Shown here: piece after piece, positions 35,456-46,817 of the stretch
How positions within the stretch are numbered: position 1 is the first letter of the stretch
Layout of the letters: every line of letters starts with the position of its first letter
Assembly: GCA_038025085.1 (NCBI GenBank)
Contig: CM076146.1
Location: 12,524,001 to 12,588,000 of the forward strand
Length of the DNA stretch: 64,000 nucleotides
Direction of reading: 5' to 3'
DNA from: Tetragonia tetragonoides
Taxonomy: Eukaryota; Streptophyta; Magnoliopsida; Caryophyllales; Aizoaceae
Made by a program: the position numbers and the translations under genes
The notes under the pieces: generated by a model
Database searches by the model: none
What the model was told of the DNA's origin: nothing
What the model saw: the letters and a program-made list of their open reading frames with translations, nothing else

Positions 35456-37040
35456 TTATACTACTAAGCACAAAGAAGCAAGACTTGCTAGATAACTAGA
35501 GGTGGACTGTTCCTCTTTATTTTTATTAACTTTGGGCTCTTGGGCGGGCTCGCTAGGCTCATCAAGTTCCATTTCCCTACCGTTGCTCGATGAGGCCTCG
35601 TGATCATTGGGCTTAGCTGGAATGACTTGTTTGGCCGAGTGGGCTGGATTCTTCCTCTTTTTGGACTGGGCCTTAGTCTTACCTTTTCCCTTACCCTTAG
35701 TTTGGGGCTTGGAAGGCTTAGTGGTCCTATCAATGAGAGTTGTCCTTATACTGCTTGGCTCATCATATTTGCGGGCCTTGAATAAACTCTTTTTCCTCTT
35801 CTAGGAGCCTTTGGTTGACTTGGTGGTCACCACTCCAAATCCACTCCTCGTAAAAGCTAGGTAACCGGTTGGAATGCGGGTATACCGATTTAGCCCACAC
35901 TTGGCGACGGTTCCAATGTCGTTCCCAATTAGACACCAAGGAGGATGTTAAGGTCCTTTGGAAAGGAAGTTCGCAACTCACATTCGGGATCATTTGCCTT
36001 AAGTCGTATTGGCGGAGGAGGCGGTGCGGTAGGAAGAATGTCAAGGTATACAAACCAATAATCCTCGTAAAGGGAACGTTCTCATTACACCTTACAATTT
36101 TAGTGGTACGCCACCATGTGACAAACCAAGCCGGTTGGATGTCGGTGTAGAAGTATGCTATCCACTCCTCCCGAGAAGATTCGGAGAACTTTCGGCGTCT
36201 CGCCAGAAATGCTTAAGGAGGAACTTCCTAGTGTCAATGGGAGCCTCAAGCAAGTGGAGTCTCTCTTGAAGCCATATCTACACAAAAACAACAAAAGAAA
36301 ATTCAAGTCAATATGAGATGAGAATTTCACCACATAAAGTTAAATTCACAAAGATTAAGGGTTTATCACAAAAAACTTACTTGAATGAGTAAAGGGCTCC
36401 CGGTGAAGGAATCTTGAGGATTTCTCTTGAGCCTATCTAAAGCAAGGATCGTCTCTCCCACAACCAAGTGCATAAGAGAGCTATCCCATTGAATTTTCTC
36501 GGTCACCCTAAGAAAGCAAGCTTTGCCCTTGTTGATGATAGACTTCTTTTCTGATGGAATAAGAGCGTCTTCGTTGTCACCAACAAATAAGTAACGATAG
36601 AGGAGGCAAAATACAAAGGGACGTTTCTTGTACCTCATATCCATCGCATCCCGGGCCTTAGAGGTGAAGAAAGTCACGAGCCTAGCGAGATCAACATCCT
36701 CACCATGAAGCACTTGGGCAACTTGACGAGGAGACAACCCGAGGTATCTTTGAAAATCACCCGCAAAAGCATTCCCCAAGCAAGGAACGGCGGGAGGGCT
36801 TTCGGTTAGAAAGCCAATGATATCGGAGAACTCCTCCACCAAGGGGCACATCTCATGAGCACCAAAATGGTAGACATGAAACTTTGGGTCCCAAAACTCA
36901 ATAGAAGCATGAAGAAAGTCCCATAAAATCTTAACTTGTTTGAGGTGAAAGAAGGCATTAAGATGGAAGAGAGTAAGCTCTAACCTCTCCTCTACGGTCA
37001 TGGAGGTCAGCCAAGCATCAAAGACTTCATCAAAGTTCAC
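35456..37040 (-). pseudogene. Type A antisense gene of Y
   Basis: Two exons opposite to the element: 36,381-37,040 and 36,277-35,456, joined by an intron with GTAAGT and TGTAG edges, as in Z. Exon 1 holds LFHLNAFFHLKQVKILWDFL and IEFWDPKFHVYHFGAHEMCP, then EEFSDIIGF, resembling plant mobile domain/DUF7745-type proteins (from memory of the family). Exon 2 holds NWERHWNRRQVWAKSV and PSFYEEWIW, then a Lys/Pro-rich tail. Exon 1 is open throughout. Exon 2 has one frameshift near 36,200, so it is a recent pseudogene. No function can be stated. Confidence 0.75.
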
Positions 37041-37133
37041 CGTTGTTAAGATTAAGGATTTTCTCTAAGGGAATTTTCTCTCTCTAGGGGCTCAAAGTAA
37101 GTGGTGGTAAGAAGAGAAGAGGAGGAAACCCAA

Positions 37134-37290
37134 TTATATAGAGGTCATGGTTGGATTCTCGTCGAAAAATTAAGGAATCACAGACAACCAACAAAAAAGG
37201 CCAGACGAAAAAAGACCAGCACAGTCGCTAGGAGCTCTAGCGGTCACCTTGTATAGGCGCCTGAAGAGCAACTCCGCGAGACGGCCTCGG
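37134..37290 (-). promoter_or_regulatory. Putative promoter of Y type A gene
   Basis: On minus, a palindrome CGCTAGAGCTCCTAGCG (37,229-37,245) and GGCGCC precede a TATA box CTCTATATAATTG (37,131-37,143), which lies about 90 bp before the ATG at 37,040. Confidence 0.5.
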
Positions 37291-37736
37291 TCCACTCGAC
37301 CTCTCCATTGACCGAGCTCTACCTTCCTAATTCCCACTTTGACAGATTTTGGAAGCCTTTTCTTAGATTTTTCTTACCTTAATTTTGGCTCTTGCCACTT
37401 TTTTCTTTATTCCCTTTTATTTTCTTTCCTTCTTTTTATTTTGATTATCAAGTCGCACATTTTTTCCCTTTTATTTTCTGATTTCCTTATTTTTTTTTTC
37501 CTATTTTCTATTTCTTTACTTTATTTTTATTTTTTAGGGGAAGGGTTACCCCAAATTTGCTAAGTTCCCAGGAATTCTAAATTCTCGGATTTCGTATTTT
37601 GTGATTTTCCAGTCGGAAATTAGATGATTAAATTCACATATGGGCATTTACGTGATATTTTTGTGCGTGAATAAAATGCAATATTTATAATAGGTTTAAT
37701 ACAAGCCCGAAAGTTCAAAATGCACTACAACAAATA
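37291..37736. other. Intergenic, T-rich
   Basis: Spacer between the type A promoter and the type B 3' end, including a strongly T-rich tract (37,380-37,540). No gene seen. Confidence 0.6.
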
Positions 37737-40700
37737 TCACTGGCCATCTTCGCCAGTACTCGGACCCGCCTGAGACGACTCTCCGGGTCCACTCGATGAT
37801 GGAGAACCTGAAGGACCGGGCTGAGACATCGCCCAAGGTCTAAGGTCAAAAGAAAATAATGAACCCGTCAAGTAAGCGGGATCCAGCGAATGACGTGGTG
37901 GCTCCATATAGGGAGGTACTGGAGGATACATAGGCATGGGATAACCCGGATACCCCATATAGGGAGGTGGTGCAGGCCACTGCGGAAGATAACGCACCTG
38001 GGGCTGGTTCCCCGTGTCCACTCGAGCTCGAGGCATCCCATGATGCACCTCCGTACCCTCCTGCCTTGAAGGAGGACGCTGCGGTGTAGACACCGACTCC
38101 GGAGCACGAATAACTGGAGGCCTAGGAGGCCTCGCCACAGGAACAGGCTGCGAAAAAGGCTCAAGGTCAAAAAATTTAAAAAAAATTCAAATCAAGCACT
38201 ATTATTTGAAATTAACATACCTATCGAACGTCGGACCGACGACTCGTGCATACACTACGAGATGCGAATCTGGAAATCCAATTCTTAAAGGCATGCATGC
38301 CCCTATAGCTCTTCCGCGTCTCAGCAGCATCCAACTGTCCATATATAGAAAAGAGTCAATATAAACACAAAGGAAATACTGCAGATTATAAGGGATTTTC
38401 ACTTACCCCCCTACAACCAACTGGTAGAGGCAATCTTTCAACATCCTCATCGGGACCATGAAACTCGGAAATCAGTAGAACCTGAGGTGACCCGTTCGCT
38501 TCTATATAACTGACCGACATAGAAGGAGGAGTAGGGCGCGGAGAAGAGGCAGTCGCATGAGATGACGAAAAACTCGCAGCACTCTGCAAAGACTTAAAGA
38601 TGTTAGATACATTTCTAAATTTCCAAAAGAAATTAAGAAACAAAGTACATTACTTACCGGGTCGGTGGAGAAGTTAGGGCACAACCGAGCCTCAACAAAC
38701 TCAGTATATGCCACAATAAGATCCACCTCAGGATCAGCCGGAAGCAAATACTCAAGGGTATTCGCCCCCACAGGAGCCCCCCTTAACTGCTCCACGGTAA
38801 GGTGACGAACATAAATCATAGAATCCGGAGGGTCCAAAGGAATTCTCGGAGAAGGAAGGTCAGAGAAAGTCTGCCTAATCAGTCTCTCTCCCAAGAACCA
38901 CTCAAAACCAAAAGCACCCTCAATGAGGATTCTCTTCTGGTCATACTCCCGAGCACCCAAGATTCGGTCCGAGAGACCCGGAAGGTAATCCGTTCAGGGG
39001 AACCAGTCGACCTACAAAATGATGCGGGAGCAAGTGTGCAAAGTAAACAGAACAACCAAGGAACTAGCAAGAGAACATCCATTCTTGTTTACATCGAGTT
39101 TCTTTGGTGGTTATGCATTAAATTGACTCCTACAAAGATAATTACATGGAGTTTACACACAAGATCGGGATTAAAGCTCTTATTATATGATAACATTCGT
39201 TATAAGGATTCCCGTAATTTTGAGAGCTTCTACACTGGTTCGTATTTTGATCATAACTCACTCATACGACATGGGATCATGGTGATTCAAAGTTCTGTAG
39301 AAAGCTGGAAAAGATATCTAAAACTCCTATATTTTGAGTTTTCCCATATTCGAAACGTAACAGGGTTTAAAAGGCGATTTAATTTACAGTGGAAAGCTGT
39401 TCCCACGGGTTTGTGCCTTGGGCGCTAGGTAATCAGTTCTTTAGTTTGATTTCGTTTAGTATTCCCTGAATTAGTTAGAATATGTTTAGGAGAGTAATAA
39501 TCTAATTGTTATTAGTATTAGAAGTCCATTAGGTGTTTGGAAAGCTATTAGTTAGTCCGCTTTACAATTGTAGTCAGTTTTGTAGTTAGTTTCCTATTCG
39601 GACTAGGATTAGGATTCCGAATAGCTTTAGATTTCTTTGTCTATAAATAGGGGAGATCTTTGCTATTGTAAACTCGTGCATTGATGATTAATAATTGAAT
39701 ACGTGAGTATTTACCCCTCAAACTGAGTGATTCAGGTTGAAACCCTTGTGTGTGATGCGCAAGTCTTGTTCTTGAGTGATTCTTGAACGAAAAACCCCAA
39801 CCCCTTGAGTGATTCGAGAGGTATATCCCTTTTATTGTTTTGTTTATCAAAAATACAGAAAATCCCTAAATAAATCACATAAACTCAGTATTCAAAACAA
39901 ATCCCTAAATAAATCCCTTTTATTGTTTTGCTTTTATTGTTTTGTTTATTGCTTTGATGTAACCTGGCTTTAATACCAAGTTGATGTGATTTATTTAGGG
40001 ATTTTATGTATTTTTGATAAACAAAACAATAAAAGGGATATACCTCTCGAATCACTCAAGGGGTTGGGGTTTTTCGTTCAAGAATCACTCAAGAACAACT
40101 CCCGAATCACTCGTAAGGGTTTCAACCTGAATCACTCAGTTTGAGGGGTAAATACTCATGTATTCAATTATTAATCATCAAAGCACGAGTTTACAGTAGC
40201 AAAGATCTCCCCTATTTATAGACAAAGAAATCTAAAGCTATTCGGAATCCTAATCCTAGTCCGAATAGGAAACTAACTACGAAACTGACTACAATTGTAA
40301 ACCGGACTAACTAACAGCTTTCCTAACATCTAATGGACTTCTAATACTAATAACAATCAGATTATTACTCTCCTAAACATATTCTAACTAATTAAGGGAA
40401 TACTAAACGAAATCGAACTAAACAACTGATTACCTAGCGCCCAAGGCACAAACCCGTGGGAACAGCTTTCCACTGTAAATTAAATCGCCTTTTAAACCCT
40501 GTTACGTTTCGAATATGGGAAAACTCAAAAGATAGGAGTTTTAGATCTCGTTACCAGCTTTCTACAGAACTTTGGATCACCATGATCCCATATCGTATGA
40601 GTGAGTTATGATCAAAATACGAACCAGTGTAGAAGCTATCAAAATTACGGGAATCCTTATAACGAATGAGATCATATAATAAGAGCTTTAATCCCGATCT

Positions 40701-41196
40701 TGTGTGTAAACTCCATGTAATTATCTTTGTAAGAGTCAATTTAATGCATAACCACCAAAGAAACTCGATGTAAACAAGAATAGATGTTATCTTGCTAGTT
40801 CCTTGGTTGTTCTGTTTACTTTGCACACTTGCTCCCGCATCAAAATTTTGATGATAATTGCAACGAGAATAAATCTCACACAAATTTATTTTCCACCATT
40901 AAAGATGAACTTCACACAAATTCATTTTTCACATGCAAAAAATATACATATAATACAAGAGCAAAAGAAAAAAAAAACGACATACCCGACATTTGGTACC
41001 AACGGTAACGAAATGCTCCCAACGATCGGTAGGATGGAAATCACTCCGAGTGAACTCATCCTGGACTAACCGGTGCTCACCCACCCGGTGACCGGGGTAT
41101 ACCGGAAACAAAGACCCGAGTAAAAACATTCGGGGCCTCCCGCACAACAATCTCTTCCTCCTTCATTTTCCTACCTCCTCTAAGTTTAAGAGCCAT
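37737..41196 (-). pseudogene. Type B antisense gene of Y, core replaced by LTR pair
   Basis: The minus-strand exons parallel Z type B. Exon 1 (41,196 to about 40,990) begins MALKLRGGRKMKEEE with a frameshift before DEFTRSDFHPTDRWEHF. The plant mobile domain exon is missing where the LTR pair sits (39,022-40,846). Then come FGFEWFLGERLIRQTFSDLP (38,960 to 38,660), SMSVSYIEANGSPQVLLISE to PLPVGCRG (38,580-38,408), a short exon at about 38,340-38,222, and a Pro-rich last exon (38,150-37,737) with PPPYMGYPGYPMPMYPP. Splice edges are mostly intact. Loss of the core domain means no product of the original type. Confidence 0.72.
39022..40846. mobile_element. Inverted pair of copia-like LTRs
   Basis: Plus-strand arm 39,022 to about 39,892 and minus-strand arm 40,846 to about 39,986 match almost base for base in opposite orientation, with a spacer of about 90 bp. 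Each arm starts TGATGCGGGAGCAAG; the minus arm ends AATCACATCA. The spacer on minus reads TTGGTATTAAAGCC, like the initiator-tRNA-Met primer site of copia elements (TGGTATCAGAGC type). TATA box CTATAAATAGGGG near 39,640 in the plus arm. No gag or pol. Confidence 0.78.
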
Positions 41197-41499
41197 GGAT
41201 GAAGAGCAAAAATGGAGTAAAAATGGAGTTTTTGGAAATTTGAGTGAAACTCACAAACCTCACAAATTCACACAATTTTGGGTTTTGACACTCAAAAACA
41301 CAAGAACAAGTAACAAAATCAAGTTCTATTAAGAATTTGGGCAAGAAAACCTCAAGATTTGGAGCGAGCGGCTTTGACGGAGGAGAGACAAGAAGAAGGC
41401 ACACAATGGAAGATGATCCATTTCGGCCATCCCCTTCTATTTCCCTTATTTTACCCGTGAAAATCTAATGACCTATCAAACTGCTTAGGTGGACAGTCA

Positions 41500-41665
41500 G
41501 ACCACAACGCTGGCGGTTGAACCGCAAGCCACGCGGCTCGGCGGCTAGCACAAACGGCTTGACCGTTGGGAGGAACGGTTCAACAGCTCCACCAAGCGGC
41601 GTAGCCACTCCAACAAGCGGTTTAGCCGCTCCACCTAGCGGTTTAACCGCTTAACGTGTATAATA
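41500..41665 (-). promoter_or_regulatory. Palindrome cluster upstream of Y type B gene
   Basis: At least six AGCGGTTTAACCGCT-like words (41,510-41,660) lie about 300 bp upstream of the ATG. A weak TATA-like TAAAATAA lies nearer, at about 41,448. This mirrors the LTR promoter layout. Confidence 0.45.
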
Positions 41666-41669
41666 ATCT

Positions 41670-41884
41670 AAGGGCCATTGGTTCAAAATCCGTTGGCCCC
41701 ACGTGAGGCCCATAGCAGTTATTTGCGCGACAAAGTCCGTTTATGAAAGTAGGACTAATTTAAACCAAGAGGTTTGTACATTTATACTCGGCCTATGGCA
41801 TGGGCTCGCGCCTGACTGAAGGTTTGAGCAAACATTTTACTATGCTTTACAATTACATTTACTCCTCGTTACATTTCTAAAAAT
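41670..41884 (+). other. Spacer, no gene
   Basis: A short non-coding stretch before the tandem array; nothing recognised. Confidence 0.5.
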
Positions 41885-42800
41885 TTTGTTATGTAACCTA
41901 CAACACAGTTTCCCCTTCGACTGATAATCGAAGGACATTTATTAGATTACCTATAGCACAAGGTCTCCCTTTGACTAAAAACCGAAAGAGTTTTATCATT
42001 TATCCTATTTCGAACAACCTATTTTATTGTGTATCCTAAAACACAGGTTCCCCTTCGACTGAAAATCGAAGGACATTTATTGTGTAACTTACGGCACAGG
42101 GTCTCCCTTCGACCAAAAATCGAAGGATTTTTATCATTTATGTTATTTCTAACGACATTTATTGTGTAACCTACAGCACAGGGTCCCTTTCAACTGAAAA
42201 TTAAAGGACATTTATTGTGTAACCTACAGTACAGGGTCTCCCTTCGACCAAAAATCAATGGATTTTTATCATTTATCTTATTTCTAACGAAACATATTTT
42301 ATTGTGTAACCTACAACACAAGTTCCCCTTTGACTGATAATCGAAGGACATTTATTGTATGGCCTACAGCACAGGGTCTCGCTTTGACTAAAAATCAAAG
42401 GATCTTTACCATTTATCTTATTTCTAACGAAATATTTTTATTGTGTAACCTACAGCACAGGGTCCCGTTCGACTGAAAACTGAATGACATTTATTGTGTA
42501 ACCTACAACACAGGGTCTCCCTTCGACTAAAAATCGAAGGATTTATCATTTATCTTATTTCTAACGAAATATTTTTATTAGGAAACCTAAAGCACAAGTT
42601 CCCTTTCGACTAAAAATCGAAGGACATTTATTGTGTAACCTACAACACAGGGTCTCCCTTCGACAAAAAATCGAAGGATTTATCATTTATCTTATTTCTA
42701 ACAAAATATTTTTATTGTGTAACCTACAGCACAGGGTCTCTCCGTTCGACTGATAGTCAAAGGATGTGTATTGTGTGACCTACAGTATAGAGTCAAACTC
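41885..42800 (+). repeat. ~138-bp dimeric tandem repeat, 6-7 copies
   Basis: Period marks (AACCTACAGCACAGG) recur at about 41,891, 42,030, 42,165, 42,305, 42,441, 42,580 and 42,718. Each period has a short subunit (ending GGACATTTATTGTGTAA) and a long one (ending TTATCTTATTTCTAACGAAA). Each subunit contains a small inverted repeat, CCTTCGA-N7-TCGAAGG or a variant. It lies between the antisense genes and the purine tract. Confidence 0.93.
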
Positions 42801-42943
42801 TCGGTCAAATAAACCGGGAAATTTATTACTTTATCCTAAAATGATTGCTTATCTCTAACTGATTGTCACCTCACTCAGTTTGCCTGTTTATTGCAGGTAT
42901 TGGCGCAGGAATACTTTGACCTTCTCTCTATTCGAGCTCGGCA

Positions 42944-42957
42944 AAAGTAGGGGCTTA
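42944..42957 (+). promoter_or_regulatory. Polypurine tract of Y
   Basis: AAAAGTAGGGGCTTA immediately before the 3' LTR start TGTAGGCACC. Confidence 0.75.
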
Positions 42958-44473
42958 TGTAGGCACCAAAAATTGTGTCTATGGTAAGTTGCCATAAAAA
43001 CCCGATGATGAAAGGATTGGATTTTGCTCGAACTTGGGTTGCGAGAATAATTGCTCTGATGATTATCCCAGTTCATTTGATTCAACCAGTGGAAGCCTTT
43101 TGTACAGGTGATCCAAACCAGTTGGGCTCAATTCAATTGGAGTCCAAAACTGAGAGGTATGCCTCTTTGAACCTAAGGGCCCGAAAGGGAACTTAACCCT
43201 TGAGTCAACCCTTGGTCAAACATGAAAACTTAGTCAATCCCGCGTGGATCCCTCGGAAAAGCCTCCCCCGCTTGAAAAGAATGTTAGGCGCCTATGCAGG
43301 CAGGCCACTCTAGGTCCAAGCGGCCATGCTTGAGTTCAAGCGTTGGCCGCTAGGACAAGCGGCTATGCCGTTAGGCCAAGCGGCTTGACCGCTTGCCTAG
43401 AGGCTGAGTCGCTTGCCAAGTGGTTCAACCGCTTGCCCTAGCGGTTTAGCTACTCGGCCTAGTTGCATGGCCGTCTGGACCTCTTCTCGTGGACGGAAAA
43501 GTCGAGGCCCATTCGATTTTCGTGCCGAACCCTGGCAGCTCCCCCTCTTGTATATAAACAAACCTTAGGGTTTAGTTGAAAAGGTTGGTCTTTTGGTTGG
43601 GAATTTTAGAAGTTGGACATTCTCTCTCATATTTAACCCTAAATTCTGATTCTACTCCTTCTTTAGGCTAGCCCCAACACCACTAAATAAACCTTCATAC
43701 TTCATCAAGAGCAAGAGTTCAAGCATTAAACCCAATATGTTCATTGTGAGCATCCAGGTAATCCAACCTGAGGGTTTATATTGCTTGTTATTTAATAACG
43801 AATTTGGTTTATGTGATATGTACATGCATGGCGCGTTTTGAGCAAAAAGGCTTGTACTAAGCCTAATGAATGCATGTTTGTTATTTATTGCTCTTTATGA
43901 AATTATGCTTTTTTTTGTGAATTGGTGGATGAATTACCTTGTTTGCCTACTAACTCGCAGGTTTTAGCATATTTATCGTTTTCTAGCAATAATAGCATGT
44001 AAGTTTGATAAGTTGTTAAAATTGATCACATTAGTAATGTTTGTTCAACCCATTAATTAAAACTAGGAATTTGGACAAATTGAACCTTGTTTGGAACCGT
44101 AGCATTAATAATCGCATTGAATTGATTAGTAAAGGTCGTTGTTGTCAACGGGCGAGTTGGGTGCCTAACACCTTCCTAGCTCATACTCACACCCCCGAAC
44201 TCATTTATGAAGTTAATTTCCCCAATAGGGATTGGGGTGCACAGGAATTGAGTTGACGTATTTCTAGATTATCGACTTGATTCTAAGGTTTCCAAATTTC
44301 CTTAAATTTGGTGGTGAGTTTCGACAATCTTAATCATGTCCTTAGTACGAAAGGAAAATCTTCATGTGCATTCACACTCAAGAGATTCATGAAACCCAAT
44401 GAGACGCTCTCCCAGGCTATCCAGCCGGCCGCTCGGAAATTAGAAAAAGGGGAGAAAAATCTGGTAGCCTACA
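42958..44473 (+). repeat. 3' LTR of Y
   Basis: 1,516 bp, with the same ends as the 5' LTR. It is longer mainly through an extra palindromic AGCGG segment at about 43,320-43,380. TATA box TATATAAACA at 43,551. Many scattered differences from the 5' LTR show that the insertion is not very recent. Confidence 0.93.
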
Positions 44474-44529
44474 CCCGTATGGATGATGATGCGGGTGATG
44501 GAGGCTTTTATGATAATGTATTTGTGTGA
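44474..44529 (+). pseudogene. Type B gene of Z, last codons beyond Y
   Basis: After the duplicated CCCGT the frame left at 29,262 resumes as MDDDAGDGGFYDNVFV and a TGA stop (44,527-44,529). So Y landed 17 codons before the natural end of the gene, an acidic/aromatic tail. Confidence 0.8.
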
Positions 44530-45010
44530 AATACATTTGAACATTTGTATTGAACAAAACATTCGGACTTTGTGCTTGTAAATATTGCTTGCTTATTTAT
44601 TGGTCCCTGCACATAATTAGGCCAATACAAATGCACAACTAGTCAAGCAAAAGCGCAAGTAATAGCCACTTAGCAAAAATGGTACAGCCAAAAAGTTAAA
44701 ATTGGGTGTACCTTATGCCACCTAAAAAAAATGAAAAAAGGAAAGGGGTGAAAATGAAATGAAAATAATTAATAATAAAAATGGATGAATAAAAGAAAAG
44801 ATGATAAAAGAATAAAGATGATAATCAGCCAAAAAGAAATAACGAAATAGTGGAGTTTCCATAAATTTTAGGTAAATAATACAAAGTGGAAAGAATAGAA
44901 AAAAAAAAAAGAAGGAAAAAGAGCCATAATTTAGTCCAAAACGGTTATGGAAAGTCTCCAAAACTGGAGAAAAGGGGGTTATCTCGAGAAAGCCGTCCGG
45001 TGGCAGGCGG
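44530..45010 (+). other. 3' flank of type B / upstream of type A
   Basis: AT-rich, with A/T runs; probably the 3' UTR and terminator of type B. No gene. A purine-rich tract lies at 44,880-44,925. Confidence 0.5.
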
Positions 45011-45202
45011 GAGGCATCCAGCGACACGCGCTGAGCAGCGGGGGCGAAAAGAGGGGCCACCAGGCTCCAGCGGCTGGCCGCTGGGCTTGTGCTGCACTAT
45101 AGAGCGTCGCCGAGCCTTCAGCGGCTGAATCATAGGCCGCTGGAGCCCTTTATGACGGGTTGCCTTAGTTTTTTCGTCCTCTTCGTGCGAGCCCTATATA
45201 AG
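45011..45202 (+). promoter_or_regulatory. Putative promoter of Z type A gene
   Basis: Palindromic words CAGCGGCTGGCCGCTG (45,069-45,084) and CAGCGGCTGAATCATAGGCC (45,119 on) are followed by a TATA box CCTATATAAGCC (45,193-45,204), about 115 bp before the first ATG at 45,315. Confidence 0.55.
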
Positions 45203-45314
45203 CCTTGGGTTAGTTCAATTTGGGACATCACCTTCATAATTTACCATCAATAGAAAGGCTTTTAGAGAGAGAAACCCCCTTATTTGTCTTACAATTCATC
45301 CATGACAAGCTTTG

Positions 45315-46817
45315 ATGAGACTTGTGCCTTTTCACTTGAATGCTCTCTTCCAACTTTAACAAGTTCAAATTGTATGGAACCTTCTTGAGGCCGCAATGGA
45401 GTTTTGGGACGATAATCTTCATGTTTTCCGTTTTGGGTACAATGAACTCTGTCCTCTTCCCAAAAACTTTGCCGGTATCCTTGGATTTCCTCATGACCAA
45501 GCTCCAGCTATCCCATGGCTTGGACCAAATCTAGAAGACTATTATAAGAGGTATCTCGGCCTATCACCAACGCAAGCATCCTCCGTTGCTAGGAGCGATG
45601 AACTAGACCTCAATGGTGTAATTGACATCTTCATCCCCAAGGTAAGGGATGACTATGATTTGATAAGTGAGACTTATTATAAGCGTGCCTTTGGTCTATG
45701 TGTTTTGCATAGATACCTCTTTGTTCGTGGAGGTAATAAGGCTAAATCTAGCATGCTTAGGATTGTTGAACATATTCAAAAGGATTTTACCCCTGTGTCT
45801 CTTGTTCTTGGTGAAACTGTAATTTGCTTGGATCGCAAGAAGTAAGAGCCATCTTTTGTTGGATGGAGGGGAAGCCCTCTTCTTCTCCAAGTAAGTGCTT
45901 GGGTTTTTTTTTTTTTTTGCTTGAATTATTTGCTTGTTAATAAAGCTTGAATCTTTGATGGATTTTTAACTTTATATATTTTGCTTCTGTAGATATGGCT
46001 TCTTGAGCACATGTGCTTCATTGAGAGATCCGCTAATGCGCTCAAGTATCAACCTAAGCAATATCCCGCACGTCGAAGATTGTATTATGAATCCACCCTT
46101 GATGAGTGGCGTGGGTACCTTAAAGTATGCCATTTGCTACGATGGACTGTTAAGTGGTGGGGCCTAAAATCTGCAATCGGATGCAACAAAGACTCGGGAT
46201 ATTATAAAATTCTTGGTCTCCTTAACTCCACTTATATATTTCCTAATCGTATTATGCGACAATATTGGAAACGCGAAATTATACCACAAAAGGATAGCGT
46301 ACCTCGTACTGCGCGAACTTTGACAGTTAGCATAGTCAGATCTTGGGAGTGTAAATGGGATCGTCGCCCTAAGTGGACTATTCCTCATATCAAGGCGCCC
46401 ACGGCCATATCATCGACTTATGAGGCTTGGATGGATTGTAAGACCACGGAGGGTCACCTCGCTTGTAGAAAATCCGAACAAAGTGATCTTATGGCCCAAT
46501 CGGTCAAAGCTAGCCTAAGACTCTCAAACCCTAATGTCCCAAAGGGGAAGGGTAAGGAAAAGGGTGTTAAACATGTGAAAGGCATCCTTAATTCAAAGGC
46601 CAAGAAAGCTTTGGAAAAGATCACGACTAAGCCGCAAGAGAAAGCCTCAATTCGGGCCAATGATCACGAGCCGTCTTCAAGCACACCTCCCATGGATATT
46701 GAAGAAGAGGAGCCTGCGGTTTGCGAGAGATGGGCTCCCAAGGAGCGAGATGCGGAGGGCCTCATAGCGGATGAGCCCATGGAAGATACGGGTCCTACTA
46801 CCGAAGCTACGGAGTAG
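45315..46817 (+). pseudogene. Type A antisense gene of Z
   Basis: Exon 1 runs 45,315 to about 45,891 (GTAAGT donor) and exon 2 from about 45,992 (CTGTAG acceptor) to TAG at 46,815-46,817. Exon 1 has MEFWDDNLHVFRFGYNELCP, FAGILGFPHDQAPAIPWLGP and AFGLCVLHRYLFV. Exon 2 has TVKWWGLKSAIGCNKDSGYY, SWECKWDRRPKWTIP, TYEAWMDCK and a basic-then-acidic tail (KKALEKIT..., DIEEEEPA). It matches the Y copy across both exons. Stops at 45,357 (Lys to TAA) and 45,843 disable it. The family is related to plant mobile domain/DUF7745 proteins by my recollection; its role is unknown. Confidence 0.78.

Larger units (their letters stand above)
29263..44473 (+). mobile_element. Element Y: complete Tat-lineage insertion, 15.2 kb
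   Basis: Two direct LTRs (29,263-30,729 and 42,958-44,473) are flanked by the 5-bp duplication CCCGT (29,258-29,262 and 44,474-44,478). A primer site follows the 5' LTR and a purine tract precedes the 3' LTR. Gag and most of pol are gone; only the integrase end remains (34,382-35,095). Two antisense genes, a truncated gypsy element V and a copia-like LTR pair fill the rest. Confidence 0.92.

Noticed and set aside
38802..39428. 208-codon plus-strand frame
   Set aside because: Part lies antisense to Y type B exons, part in the copia-like LTR; the joint is an accident of insertion.
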